A stretch of DNA of 64,000 bases from Alentia gelatinosa (Eukaryota; Annelida; Polychaeta; Phyllodocida; Polynoidae). Shown one piece after another: positions 1 to 9,045 of the stretch. How positions within the stretch are numbered: the first letter of the stretch is position 1; every line of letters begins with the position of its first letter. Position numbers and translations under genes: made by a program. The notes beneath the pieces were generated by a model that saw only the letters and a program-made list of their open reading frames with translations, was not told where the DNA came from and ran no database searches. Where the stretch lies: the NCBI GenBank assembly GCA_950022655.1, contig OX465589.1:24915626-24979625 (forward strand). The letters are read 5' to 3'.

Positions 1-359
1 GCCTGTGGCGAGGTTGGGGCCACAGGCAATAATGGTTTTAACAATTCATTTATTGTCGACCAGTCGGCATGGAGACACTGGTATGAGATGTAGGATGGGC
101 AATGAGAGACTTTCACATGCATTATGCTTGAAATGGTTGACCGGATGTTAAAACAAACCCAACAAACAAACTATTTAAACCAGCACTCCATGATGCTAGA
201 TCTCACAGGTCCACAGTGAGAGAGCATCAAACATGGATGTGCGGAACCAGGTCCTTGATGCTCTTTTGCTGTGAACCTGTGATTTCCAACATAGCGCCTC
301 CTCTTCATTTCCTGTTTACAAACTTTAGATAATTGAAAATTGATAGTAATTTTGGGAAC
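1..359. repeat. Partial A monomer at the left window edge
   Basis: The window opens exactly on a GCCTGTGGC stem-loop (1-27). It continues as A-type sequence (GGTCCACAG form of the palindrome at about 205-284, GGATGTGCGG form of its loop) and then passes into the K module after the GGGAAC motif. The unit has no 147-bp insertion because K replaces its second half, as in the monomers that precede every other K module. Because the window starts mid-repeat, the array must extend further left. Confidence 0.93.
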
Positions 360-787
360 AAGCTCAGACACAACATCCTCTCCTTAAATTTATCCCATCA
401 ATGGGCTACAAAAGACAAAAAAATGGACTTGCCTGTTCTTCATATCCGGTTTACCAAATTGTAGATTAATTGAAAACAATTCAATAAATTGGGGCACTGC
501 AACAAGACTATGCTCAAGGTCTGTCACTCCACCGCCACTGAATCATGTGAAATGCCTCACTCCGCCATTGCGGCCTGCTTTCCTCAAAGTCTCCAGCATG
601 TATACATTTATCTCGGATTATTTTACCAAGAAAATGTAGTGGCTACTAGCCAAAACTTAAAGAAAGGCAACCTGACACAAACTCAACGGGTTCACCTTAC
701 AGGTTCACTGCACTTTCTAGGGCGCAACATGACAGCTTTTTATCACTTGGATGGTTGCGACTGCCTGTGGCGAGGTTGGAGCCACAG

Positions 788-806
788 GCAATTTTTTTAA
801 AATTGC
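788..806. repeat. Second stem-loop with oligo-T directly after the K stem-loop (reference copy)
   Basis: GCAATTTT and AAAATTGC form perfect 8-bp arms around three T, overlapping the end of the 763-789 stem-loop by two bases. A GC-rich hairpin followed by seven T resembles a transcription terminator, and a T run of this length can end polymerase III transcripts. No polymerase III promoter was found upstream. The K modules at 23907, 39402 and 55914 have eight T and three A instead. Confidence 0.5.
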
Positions 807-1115
807 ACCGAGATCTCATTTTAAACCTTTTAAAGGCAACATTTTGTTAGAAGAATAAGTTTTATTGACTTTTTTATGATATCTTGGCGATATCAGTGGT
901 GTTAAAGAACCTTGAGAAAGTCTGGTAAGGACCCATAAAAGTTGACTGGACGTTAAATCATACCAAACCAACAAACAAACTTTTTGCTGTGAACCTGCAA
1001 TTTCCAACATAATGCCTGTTCTTCATTTCCTAATTGAACAAATTGGACATTAAACTACCCAAACAAACTTTGTAGGACCGAAACGAATGGAGACCACCAG
1101 TATATTAATGACATT

Positions 1116-1162
1116 AACTTAATTACAATAAGGACTGCCCACTTCTGTTTCTGTTAATAGCT
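1116..1162. repeat. 47-bp K cassette, forward orientation (reference copy)
   Basis: Lies between GACATT and AATCTAC in K. The ends are bordered by short ATTA / TAAT inverted sequences. It is present in this orientation in the K modules at 360, 8065, 15770, 19722, 30206 and 45701. Other states are known in this window: inverted at 56670-56716 and deleted in the permuted K modules (about 24,277 and 39,772). Confidence 0.9.
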
Positions 1163-1227
1163 AATCTACAAATGTAGTCTACTGCATGTCAGCATAGGTC
1201 AGTTCATTCTTGTTGTAATTATGTGAA

Positions 1228-1235
1228 TGACGTCA
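1228..1235. promoter_or_regulatory. Perfect CRE-like octamer TGACGTCA (reference copy)
   Basis: The palindrome TGACGTCA is the consensus cAMP-response element bound by CREB/ATF proteins in animals. It is present once in each complete K module (also 8933, 16638, 20590, 24348, 31074, 39843, 46569 and 56782). It sits at the left edge of the GC-rich hairpin. Occurrence in a repeat may be chance; no gene is in reach within this window. Confidence 0.3.
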
Positions 1236-1284
1236 GACCTGGACATCCCCCCCGCACGGGGGATTTTCCGTACGCCCAGGTCTG
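1234..1284. repeat. GC-rich nested hairpin in K (reference copy)
   Basis: Outer arms CAGACCTGG (1234-1242) and CCAGGTCTG (1276-1284) are perfect. An inner run of C (1247-1253) faces a run of G (1258-1262). The outer arms are kept in all complete K modules, including the permuted ones (24354-24362 and 24395-24403), where the inner loop has changed to ACCCCTGCACGGGGG. It is the most GC-rich stretch in the repeat. Confidence 0.85.
1260..1269. promoter_or_regulatory. NF-kB-like decamer GGGATTTTCC (reference copy)
   Basis: GGGATTTTCC fits the kB consensus GGGRNWYYCC. It lies inside the K hairpin 24 bp after the CRE-like octamer and is retained in the permuted K modules although the neighbouring C run changed there. 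A functional role is speculative. Confidence 0.22.
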
Positions 1285-1427
1285 GCAGGAATCATGTGAA
1301 ATGCCTCACTCCACCATTGCGGCCTGCTTTCCTCAAAGTCTCCGACGGGTCTACCTTTATCTCATGGACTGTGATTTTGTTAAGTCATTTTAATGAAAGA
1401 ATTTTACTTTCTTGGACGCAACAAGAA

Positions 1428-1482
1428 TTTTATCACTTGGATGGTTGCGACTGCCTGTGGCGAGGTTGGGGCCACAGGCAAT
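1428..1482. repeat. Conserved stem-loop box (reference copy)
   Basis: A 55-bp box that differs by only one base between the otherwise well-diverged K module and the A/B monomers. Its core is a 27-bp stem-loop (1453-1479) with perfect 9-bp arms GCCTGTGGC and GCCACAGGC around a 9-nt loop that ends in G in A/B monomers and A in K. The box recurs in every monomer and every complete K. TGGCGAGGTTGG inside it resembles a polymerase III A-box, but no B-box follows. The function is unknown; it could be a protein-binding or recombination-prone site. Confidence 0.88.
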
Positions 1483-1599
1483 AATGGTTTTAACAATTCA
1501 TTTATTGTCGACCAGTCGGCATGGAGACACTGGTATGAGATGTAGGATGGGCAATGAGAGACTTTCACATGCATTATGCTTGAAATGGTTGACCGGATG

Positions 1600-1634
1600 T
1601 TAAAACAAACCCAACAAACAAACTATTTAAACCA
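1600..1634. repeat. G-free A/C-rich tract (reference copy)
   Basis: Thirty-five bases without G on the plus strand, containing ACAAACCCAACAAACAAAC. It recurs in each monomer between the ACC[G/A]GATG box and the 80-nt palindrome. A shortened form (CCAACAAACAAAC) is kept in standard K although surrounding sequence has diverged. The strand asymmetry is strong; no function is claimed. Confidence 0.6.
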
Positions 1635-1654
1635 GCACTCCATGATGCTAGATC

Positions 1655-1734
1655 TCACAGGTCCACAGTGAGAGAGCATCAAACATGGATGTGCGGAACC
1701 AGGTCCTTGATGCTCTTTTGCTGTGAACCTGTGA
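1655..1734. repeat. 80-nt nested palindrome, A-type form with one mismatch (reference copy)
   Basis: Same fold as in B monomers, but the left arm reads CACAGGTCCACAG, so one C faces an A in the outer 14-bp arm. The loop has GGATGTGCGG. The A monomers at 29145 and 44640 carry the B-type left arm with an A-type loop, showing exchange between the two monomer classes at this point. Confidence 0.85.
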
Positions 1735-1929
1735 TTTCCAACATAGCGCCTCCTCTTCATTTCCTGTTTACAAACTTTAGGTAATTGAAATTTGATAGTA
1801 ATTTTGGGAACTGACAAAAGGCTATGCTCAGACACCACTTAATCATTTATATGACCTGCCACACTCTGCTATTGCAGCCTACTCTCCTGAAATACTCCGA
1901 CGGGTCTACCTTTATCTCATGGACTGTGA

Positions 1930-2076
1930 TTGTCATACATCAGAGACATGTCATCTTGTCTGAGACTTTATTGTCTAATCTCTCTATCATGGTCACCTCG
2001 TATACTTGAACTCACTTTGGGCTTGTCCCAAGGGTGACCATGATAGAGAGATTTCACTCTGGCATCAGAGTCGTCA
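1930..2076. mobile_element. 147-bp foldback insertion (reference copy; possible MITE-like relic)
   Basis: Sits in A monomers between GTGA and TTTTGTTAA; the empty site in B monomers reads GTGATTTTGTTAA. It contains perfect 21-bp inverted arms (1977-1997 and 2033-2053) around a 35-nt loop. The loop holds a smaller TTGGG/CCCAA stem. The palindromic core is flanked by an imperfect direct repeat (ATCAGAGACATGTCAT on the left, ATCAGAGTCGTCAT on the right). I count 40 complete and 2 truncated copies, always at the same monomer site. This means one ancestral insertion amplified with the satellite, or loss from B, rather than repeated transposition. No transposase is present and no terminal inverted repeat reaches the ends. 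Confidence 0.75.
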
Positions 2077-2154
2077 TTTTGTTAAATCATTTTAATGAAA
2101 CAATTTTACTTTATTGGACGCAACAAGAATTTTATCACTTGGATGGTTGCGACT

Positions 2155-2702
2155 GCCTGTGGCGAGGTTGGGGCCACAGGCAATAATGGTTTTAACAATT
2201 TATATTGTCGACAAGTCTGCATGGCGACACTGGTATGAGATGTAGGATGGGCAAGGAGAGACTTCACATGCATTATGCTTGAAATGGTTGACCAGATGTT
2301 AAAACAAACCCAACAAACAAACTATTTAAACCAGCACTCCATGATGCTAGATCTCACAGGTTCACAGTGAGAGAGCATCAAACATGGAAGTGCGGAACCA
2401 GGTCCTTGATGCTCTTTTGCTGTGAACCTGTGATTTCCAACATAGCGCCTCCTCTTCATTTCCTGTTTACAGACTTTAGATAATTGAAAATTGATAGTAA
2501 TTTTGGGAACTGACAAAAGGCTATGCTCAGACACCACTTAATCATATGACCTGCCACACTCTGCTATTGCAGCCTACTCTCCTGAAATACTCCGACGGGT
2601 CTACCTTTATCTCATGGACTGTGATTTTGTTAAGTCATTTTAATGAAAGAATTTTACTTTCTTGGACGCAACAAGAATTTTATCACTTGGATGGTTGCGA
2701 CT
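2155..2702. repeat. Reference B monomer (548 bp)
   Basis: Same order of parts as A but without the insertion. Diagnostic differences: AATTTATATTG in place of AATTCATTTATTG, GGCGACAC in place of GGAGACAC, GCAAGGAGAGACTTCAC, ACCAGATG, GGTTCACAG left arm (making the 80-nt palindrome arms perfect), GGAAGTGCGG loop, TTTACAGACT, AAAATTGATAG and the shorter AATCATATGACC. Confidence 0.93.
2354..2433. repeat. 80-nt nested palindrome, perfect B-type form (reference copy)
   Basis: Outer arms of 14 bp (2354-2367, TCACAGGTTCACAG; 2420-2433) and inner arms of 10 bp (2372-2381, AGAGCATCAA; 2406-2415) pair perfectly. They are separated by 4-nt steps (TGAG opposite TTTG) that could pair in RNA through G-U wobbles. 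The loop is 24 nt (2382-2405). The structure recurs in every A and B monomer; in K only the right side survives. It has the size of a pre-miRNA-like hairpin, but no expression can be inferred. Confidence 0.85.
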
Positions 2703-5700
2703 GCCTGTGGCGAGGTTGGGGCCACAGGCAATAATGGTTTTAACAATTCATTTATTGTCGACCAGTCGGCATGGAGACACTGGTATGAGATGTAGGATGG
2801 GCAATGAGAGACTTTCACATGCATTATGCTTGAAATGGTTGACCGGATGTTAAAACAAACCCAACAAACAAACTATTTAAACCAGCACTCCATGATGCTA
2901 GATCTCACAGGTCCACAGTGAGAGAGCATCAAACATGGATGTGCGGAACCAGGTCCTTGATGCTCTTTTGCTGTGAACCTGTGATTTCCAACATAGCGCC
3001 TCCTCTTCATTTCCTGTTTACAAACTTTAGATAATTGAAATTTGATAGTAATTTTGGGAACTGACAAAAGGCTATGCTCAGACACCACTTAATCATTTAT
3101 ATGACCTGCCACACTCTGCTATTGCAGCCTACTCTCCTGAAATACTCCGACGGGTCTACCTTTATCTCATGGACTGTGATTGTCATACATCAGAGACATG
3201 TCATCTTGTCTGAGACTTTATTGTCTAATCTCTCTATCATGGTCACCTCGTATACTTGAACTCACTTTGGGCTTGTCCCAAGGGTGACCATGATAGAGAG
3301 ATTTCACTCTGGCATCAGAGTCGTCATTTTGTTAAATCATTTTAATGAAACAATTTTACTTTATTGGACGCAACAAGAATTTTATCACTTGGATGGTTGC
3401 GACTGCCTGTGGCGAGGTTGGGGCCACAGGCAATAATGGTTTTAACAATTTATATTGTCGACCAGTCGGCATGGCGACACTGGTATGAGATGTAGGATGG
3501 CCAAGGAGAGACTTCACATGCATTATGCTTGAAATGGTTGACCAGATGTTAAAACAAACCCAACAAACAAACTATTTAAACCAGCACTCCATGATGCTAG
3601 ATCTCACAGGTTCACAGTGAGAGAGCATCAAACATGGAAGTGCGGAACCAGGTCCTTGATGCTCTTTTGCTGTGAACCTGTGATTTCCAACATAGCGCCT
3701 CCTCTTCATTTCCTGTTTACAGACTTTAGATAATTGAAAATTGATAGTAATTTTGGGAACTGACAAAAGGCTATGCTCAGACACCACTTAATCATATGAC
3801 CTGCCACACTCTGCTATTGCAGCCTACTCTCCTGAAATACTCCGACGGGTCTACCTTTATCTCATGGACTGTGATTTTGTTAAGTCATTTTAATGAAAGA
3901 ATTTTACTTTCTTGGACGCAACAAGAATTTTATCACTTGGATGGTTGCGACTGCCTGTGGCGAGGTTGGGGCCACAGGCAATAATGGTTTTAACAATTCA
4001 TTTATTGTCGACCAGTCGGCATGGAGACACTGGTATGAGATGTAGGATGGGCAATGAGAGACTTTCACATGCATTATGCTTGAAATGGTTGACCGGATGT
4101 TAAAACAAACCCAACAAACAAACTATTTAAACCAGCACTCCATGATGCTAGATCTCACAGGTCCACAGTGAGAGAGCATCAAACATGGATGTGCGGAACC
4201 AGGTCCTTGATGCTCTTTTGCTGTGAACCTGTGATTTCCAACATAGCGCCTCCTCTTCATTTCCTGTTTACAAACTTTAGATAATTGAAATTTGATAGTA
4301 ATTTTGGGAACTGACAAAAGGCTATGCTCAGACACCACTTAATCATTTATATGACCTGCCACACTCTGCTATTGCAGCCTACTCTCCTGAAATACTCCGA
4401 CGGGTCTACCTTTATCTCATGGACTGTGATTGTCATACATCAGAGACATGTCATCTTGTCTGAGACTTTATTGTCTAATCTCTCTATCATGGTCACCTCG
4501 TATACTTGAACTCACTTTGGGCTTGTCCCAAGGGTGACCATGATAGAGAGATTTCACTCTGGCATCAGAGTCGTCATTTTGTTAAATCATTTTAATGAAA
4601 CAATTTTACTTTATTGGACGCAACAAGAATTTTATCACTTGGATGGTTGCGACTGCCTGTGGCGAGGTTGGGGCCACAGGCAATAATGGTTTTAACAATT
4701 TATATTGTCGACCAGTCTGCATGGCGACACTGGTATGAGATGTAGGATGGGCAAGGAGAGACTTCACATGCATTATGCTTGAAATGGTTGACCAGATGTT
4801 AAAACAAACCCAACAAACAAACTATTTAAACCAGCACTCCATGATGCTAGATCTCACAGGTTCACAGTGAGAGAGCATCAAACATGGAAGTGCGGAACCA
4901 GGTCCTTGATGCTCTTTTGCTGTGAACCTGTGATTTCCAACATAGCGCCTCCTCTTCATTTCCTGTTTACAGACTTTAGATAATTGAAAATTGATAGTAA
5001 TTTTGGGAACTGACAAAAGGCTATGCTCAGACACCACTTAATCATATGACCTGCCACACTCCGCTATTGCAGCTTACTCTCCTGAAATACTCCGACGGGT
5101 CTACCTTTATCTCATGGACTGTGATTTTGTTAAGTCATTTTAATGAAAGAATTTTACTTTCTTGGACGCAACAAGAATTTTATCACTTGGATGGTTGCGA
5201 CTGCCTGTGGCGAGGTTGGGGCCACAGGCAATAATGGTTTTAACAATTCATTTATTGTCGACCAGTCGGCATGGAGACACTGGTATGAGATGTAGGATGG
5301 GCAATGAGAGACTTTCGCATGCATTATGCTTGAAATGGTTGACCGGATGTTAAAACAAACCCAACAAACAAACTATTTAAACCAGCACTCCATGATGCTA
5401 GATCTCACAGGTCCACAGTGAGAGAGCATCAAACATGGATGTGCGGAACCAGGTCCTTGATGCTCTTTTGCTGTGAACCTGTGATTTCCAACATAGCGCC
5501 TCCTCTTCATTTCCTGTTAACAAACTTTAGATAATTGAAATTTGATAGTAATTTTGGGAACTGACAAAAGGCTATGCTCAGACACCACTTAATCATTTAT
5601 ATGACCTGCCACACTCTGCTATTGCAGCCTACTCTCCTGAAATACTCCGACGGGTCTACCTTTATCTCATGGACTGTGATTGTCATACATCAGAGACATG

Positions 5701-5904
5701 TCATCTTGTCTGAGACTTTATTGTCTAATCTCTCTATCATGGTCACCTCGTATACTTGAACTCACTTTGGGCTTGTCCCAAGGGTGACCATGATAGAGAG
5801 ATTTCACTCTGGCATCAGAGTCGTCATTTTGTTAAATCATTTTAATGAAACAATTTTACTTTATTGGACGCAACAAGAATTTTATCACTTGGATGGTTGC
5901 GACT

Positions 5905-6455
5905 GCCTGTGGCGAGGTTGGGGCCACAGGCAATAATGGTTTTAACAATTCATTTATTGTCGACCAGTCGGCATGGAGACACTGGTATGAGATGTAGGAT
6001 GGGCAATGAGAGACTTTCACATGCATTATGCTTGAAATGGTTGACCAGATGTTAAAACAAACCCAACAAACAAACTATTTAAACCAGCACTCCATGATGC
6101 TAGATCTCACAGGTTCACAGTGAGAGAGCATCAAACATGGAAGTGCGGAACCAGGTCCTTGATGCTCTTTTGCTGTGAACCTGTGATTTCCAACATAGCG
6201 CCTCCTCTTCATTTCCTGTTTACAGACTTTAGATAATTGAAAATTGATAGTAATTTTGGGAACTGACAAAAGGCTATGCTCAGACACCACTTAATCATAT
6301 GACCTGCCACACTCCGCTATTGCAGCCTACTCTCCTGAAATACTCCGACGGGTCTACCTTTATCTCATGGACTGTGATTTTGTTAAGTCATTTTAATGAA
6401 AGAATTTTACTTTCTTGGACGCAACAAGAATTTTATCACTTGGATGGTTGCGACT
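5905..6455. repeat. Mosaic monomer: A-type start, B-type remainder
   Basis: Has A-type TTCATTTATTG, GGAGACAC and GACTTTCAC, then switches to B-type from ACCAGATG onward (GGTTCACAG, GGAAGTGCGG, AAAATTGATAG, AATCATATG, no insertion). The same mosaic recurs at 13610 in the second 7705-bp unit, so the exchange predates that duplication. Confidence 0.85.
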
Positions 6456-8064
6456 GCCTGTGGCGAGGTTGGGGCCACAGGCAATAATGGTTTTAACAAT
6501 TCATTTATTGTCGACCAGTCGGCATGGAGACACTGGTATGAGATGTAGGATGGGCAATGAGAGACTTTCACATGCATTATGCTTGAAATGGTTGACCGGA
6601 TGTTAAAACAAACCCAACAAACAAACTATTTAAACCAGCACTCCATGATGCTAGATCTCACAGGTCCACAGTGAGAGAGCATCAAACATGGATGTGCGGA
6701 ACCAGGTCCTTGATGCTCTTTTGCTGTGAACCTGTGATTTCCAACATAGCGCCTCCTCTTCATTTCCTGTTTACAAACTTTAGATAATTGAAATTTGATA
6801 GTAATTTTGGGAACTGACAAAAGGCTATGCTCAGACACCACTTAATCATTTATATGACCTGCCACACTCTGCTATTGCAGCCTACTCTCCTGAAATACTC
6901 CGACGGGTCTACCTTTATCTCATGGACTGTGATTGTCATACATCAGAGACATGTCATCTTGTCTGAGACTTTATTGTCTAATCTCTCTATCATGGTCACC
7001 TCGTATACTTGAACTCACTTTGGGCTTGTCCCAAGGGTGACCATGATAGAGAGATTTCACTCTGGCATCAGAGTCGTCATTTTGTTAAGTCATTTTAATG
7101 AAACAATTTTACTTTATTGGACGCAACAAGAATTTTATCACTTGGATGGTTGCGACTGCCTGTGGCGAGGTTGGGGCCACAGGCAATAATGGTTTTAACA
7201 ATTTATATTGTCGACCAGTCAGCATGGCGACACTGGTATGAGATGTAGGATGGGCAAGGAGAGACTTCACATGCATTATGCTTGAAATGGTTGACCAGAT
7301 GTTAAAACAAACCCAACAAACAAACTATTTAAACCAGCACTCCATGATGCTAGATCTCACAGGTTCACAGTGAGAGAGCATCAAACATGGAAGTGCGGAA
7401 CCAGGTCCTTGATGCTCTTTTGCTGTGAACCTGTGATTTCCAACATAGCGCCTCCTCTTCATTTCCTGTTTACAGACTTTAGATAATTGAAAATTGATAG
7501 TAATTTTGGGAACTGACAAAAGGCTATGCTCAGACACCACTTAATCATATGACCTGCCACACTCCGCTATTGCAGCCTACTCTCCTGAAATACTCCGACG
7601 GGTCTACCTTTATCTCATGGACTGTGATTTTGTTAAGTCATTTTAATGAAAGAATTTTACTTTCTTGGACGCAACAAGAATTTTATCACTTGGATGGTTG
7701 CGACTGCCTGTGGCGAGGTTGGGGCCACAGGCAATAATGGTTTTAACAATTCATTTATTGTCGACCAGTCGGCATGGAGACACTGGTATGAGATGTAGGA
7801 TGGGCAATGAGAGACTTTCACATGCATTATGCTTGAAATGGTTGACCGGATGTTAAAACAAACCCAACAAACAAACTATTTAAACCAGCACTCCATGATG
7901 CTAGATCTCACAGGTCCACAGTGAGAGAGCATCAAACATGGATGTGCGGAACCAGGTCCTTGATGCTCTTTTGCTGTGAACCTGTGATTTCCAACATAGC
8001 GCCTCCTCTTCATTTCCTGTTTACAAACTTTAGATAATTGAAAATTGATAGTAATTTTGGGAAC

Positions 8065-9045
8065 AAGCTCAGACACAACATCCTCTCCTTAAATTTATCC
8101 CATCAATGGGCTACAAAAGACAAAAAAATGGACTTGCCTGTTCTTCATATCCGGTTTACCAAATTGTAGATTAATTGAAAACAATTCAATAAATTGGGGC
8201 ACTGCAACAAGACTATGCTCAAGGTCTGTCACTCCACCGCCACTGAATCATGTGAAATGCCTCACTCCGCCATTGCGGCCTGCTTTCCTCAAAGTCTCCA
8301 GCATGTATACATTTATCTCGGATTATTTTACCAAGAAAATGTAGTGGCTACTAGCCAAAACTTAAAGAAAGGCAACCTGACACAAACTCAACGGGTTCAC
8401 CTTACAGGTTCACTGCACTTTCTAGGGCGCAACATGACAGCTTTTTATCACTTGGATGGTTGCGACTGCCTGTGGCGAGGTTGGAGCCACAGGCAATTTT
8501 TTTAAAATTGCACCGAGATCTCATTTTAAACCTTTTAAAGGCAACATTTTGTTAGAAGAATAAGTTTTATTGACTTTTTTATGATATCTTGGCGATATCA
8601 GTGGTGTTAAAGAACCTTGAGAAAGTCTGGTAAGGACCCATAAAAGTTGACTGGACGTTAAATCATACCAAACCAACAAACAAACTTTTTGCTGTGAACC
8701 TGCAATTTCCAACATAATGCCTGTTCTTCATTTCCTAATTGAACAAATTGGACATTAAACTACCCAAACAAACTTTGTAGGACCGAAACGAATGGAGACC
8801 ACCAGTATATTAATGACATTAACTTAATTACAATAAGGACTGCCCACTTCTGTTTCTGTTAATAGCTAATCTACAAATGTAGTCTACTGCATGTCAGCAT
8901 AGGTCAGTTCATTCTTGTTGTAATTATGTGAATGACGTCAGACCTGGACATCCCCCCCGCACGGGGGATTTTCCGTACGCCCAGGTCTGGCAGGAATCAT
9001 GTGAAATGCCTCACTCCACCATTGCGGCCTGCTTTCCTCAAAGTC
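8065..9045. repeat. K module 2
   Basis: Same 981-bp structure as the module at 360, including the 55-bp internal direct repeat, the stem-loop at 8468-8494, the forward 47-bp cassette and the GC-rich nested hairpin. I saw no differences from K module 1. It carries the A-type markers of the left domain. Confidence 0.9.

Larger units (their letters stand above)
360..1340. repeat. K module 1 (diverged 981-bp satellite module)
   Basis: Leaves the A monomer after GGGAAC and rejoins monomer sequence at TCCGACGGGTC. Boxes recognisable from the monomer recur in diverged form: a TATGCTCA box at about 512, the stem-loop at 763-789, an ACAAACAAAC tract at about 980 and a GCTGTGAACCTG box at about 986. 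A 55-bp segment is present twice, at 540-594 and 1289-1343, with a single G/A difference. K is thus itself a product of two older monomers about 749 bp apart. It carries the left-domain markers A849 and A1170. A 103-codon open frame at 489-800 runs across unrelated boxes and is not considered a gene. Confidence 0.9.
1453..2154. repeat. Reference A monomer (702 bp)
   Basis: Counted from stem-loop to stem-loop. Order of parts: stem-loop (1453-1479), TTCATTTATTG segment, ACCGGATG, G-free tract (1600-1634), 80-nt nested palindrome with the GGTCCACAG left arm (1655-1734), AATTTGATAG, TAATCATTTATATGACC, CTCCGACGGGTC, the 147-bp foldback insertion (1930-2076), and the segment leading to the next stem-loop. 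A monomers are recognised by the insertion, the GGATGTGCGG loop and the four-base-longer AATCATTTATATG. Confidence 0.93.
360..8064. repeat. 7705-bp higher-order unit, copy 1
   Basis: Consists of one K module (360-1340) followed by five AB dimers and a partial A monomer. Copy 2 repeats it at a constant offset of 7705 bp. Copy 1 differs from copy 2 chiefly in the order of its first two dimers: the B monomer marked by ACAAGTCTGC comes first at 2155 and the one marked by GATGGCCAAGG second at 3405, the reverse of copies 2, 3 and 4. It also carries a private G at 1781. Confidence 0.93.
1341..8064. repeat. Monomer tract 1: five AB dimers
   Basis: Stem-loop starts: 1453 A, 2155 B, 2703 A, 3405 B, 3953 A, 4655 B, 5203 A, 5905 mosaic B (551 bp), 6456 A, 7158 B, 7706 partial A. 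Bases 1341-1452 are the end of a monomer shared with K. The dimer period is 1250 bp, with one of 1253 bp because the mosaic B is 3 bp longer. Confidence 0.94.

Noticed and set aside
489..800. 103-codon open frame in K, repeated at each standard K module
   Set aside because: It crosses boxes that in the A/B monomers are non-coding and in different frames, has no recognisable domain, and is preserved only because K copies are nearly identical. In the K at 63622 it is cut to 64 codons by edge divergence.
763..806. Rho-independent terminator (hairpin plus T run) in K
   Set aside because: The shape fits, but the setting is eukaryotic satellite DNA without an upstream gene, so it is kept only as a stem-loop with oligo-T.
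878..894. Two GATATC palindromes five bases apart in K
   Set aside because: A 7-bp inverted repeat of this kind in AT-rich sequence is too short to support a functional claim.
1453..1479. Polymerase III promoter or SINE/tRNA-derived origin, from TGGCGAGGTTGG resembling an A-box
   Set aside because: Eleven of twelve positions fit the A-box pattern, but no B-box follows at a suitable distance and no tRNA cloverleaf can be drawn.
1623..1838. 71-codon minus-strand frame and 61-63-codon plus-strand frames in every monomer
   Set aside because: They overlap one another on both strands, vary in start and end with indels of 1-4 bp, and are lost in some copies by single changes, for example GTTAACAAAC at about 5517, 13222, 37875 and 53370. 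Some need a TTG start. They behave as shadows of a non-coding repeat.
1930..2076. Recently active transposon copies at 40 sites
   Set aside because: All copies sit at the same monomer position with the same joints, so they were multiplied by tandem amplification, not by repeated transposition; no transposase is present.
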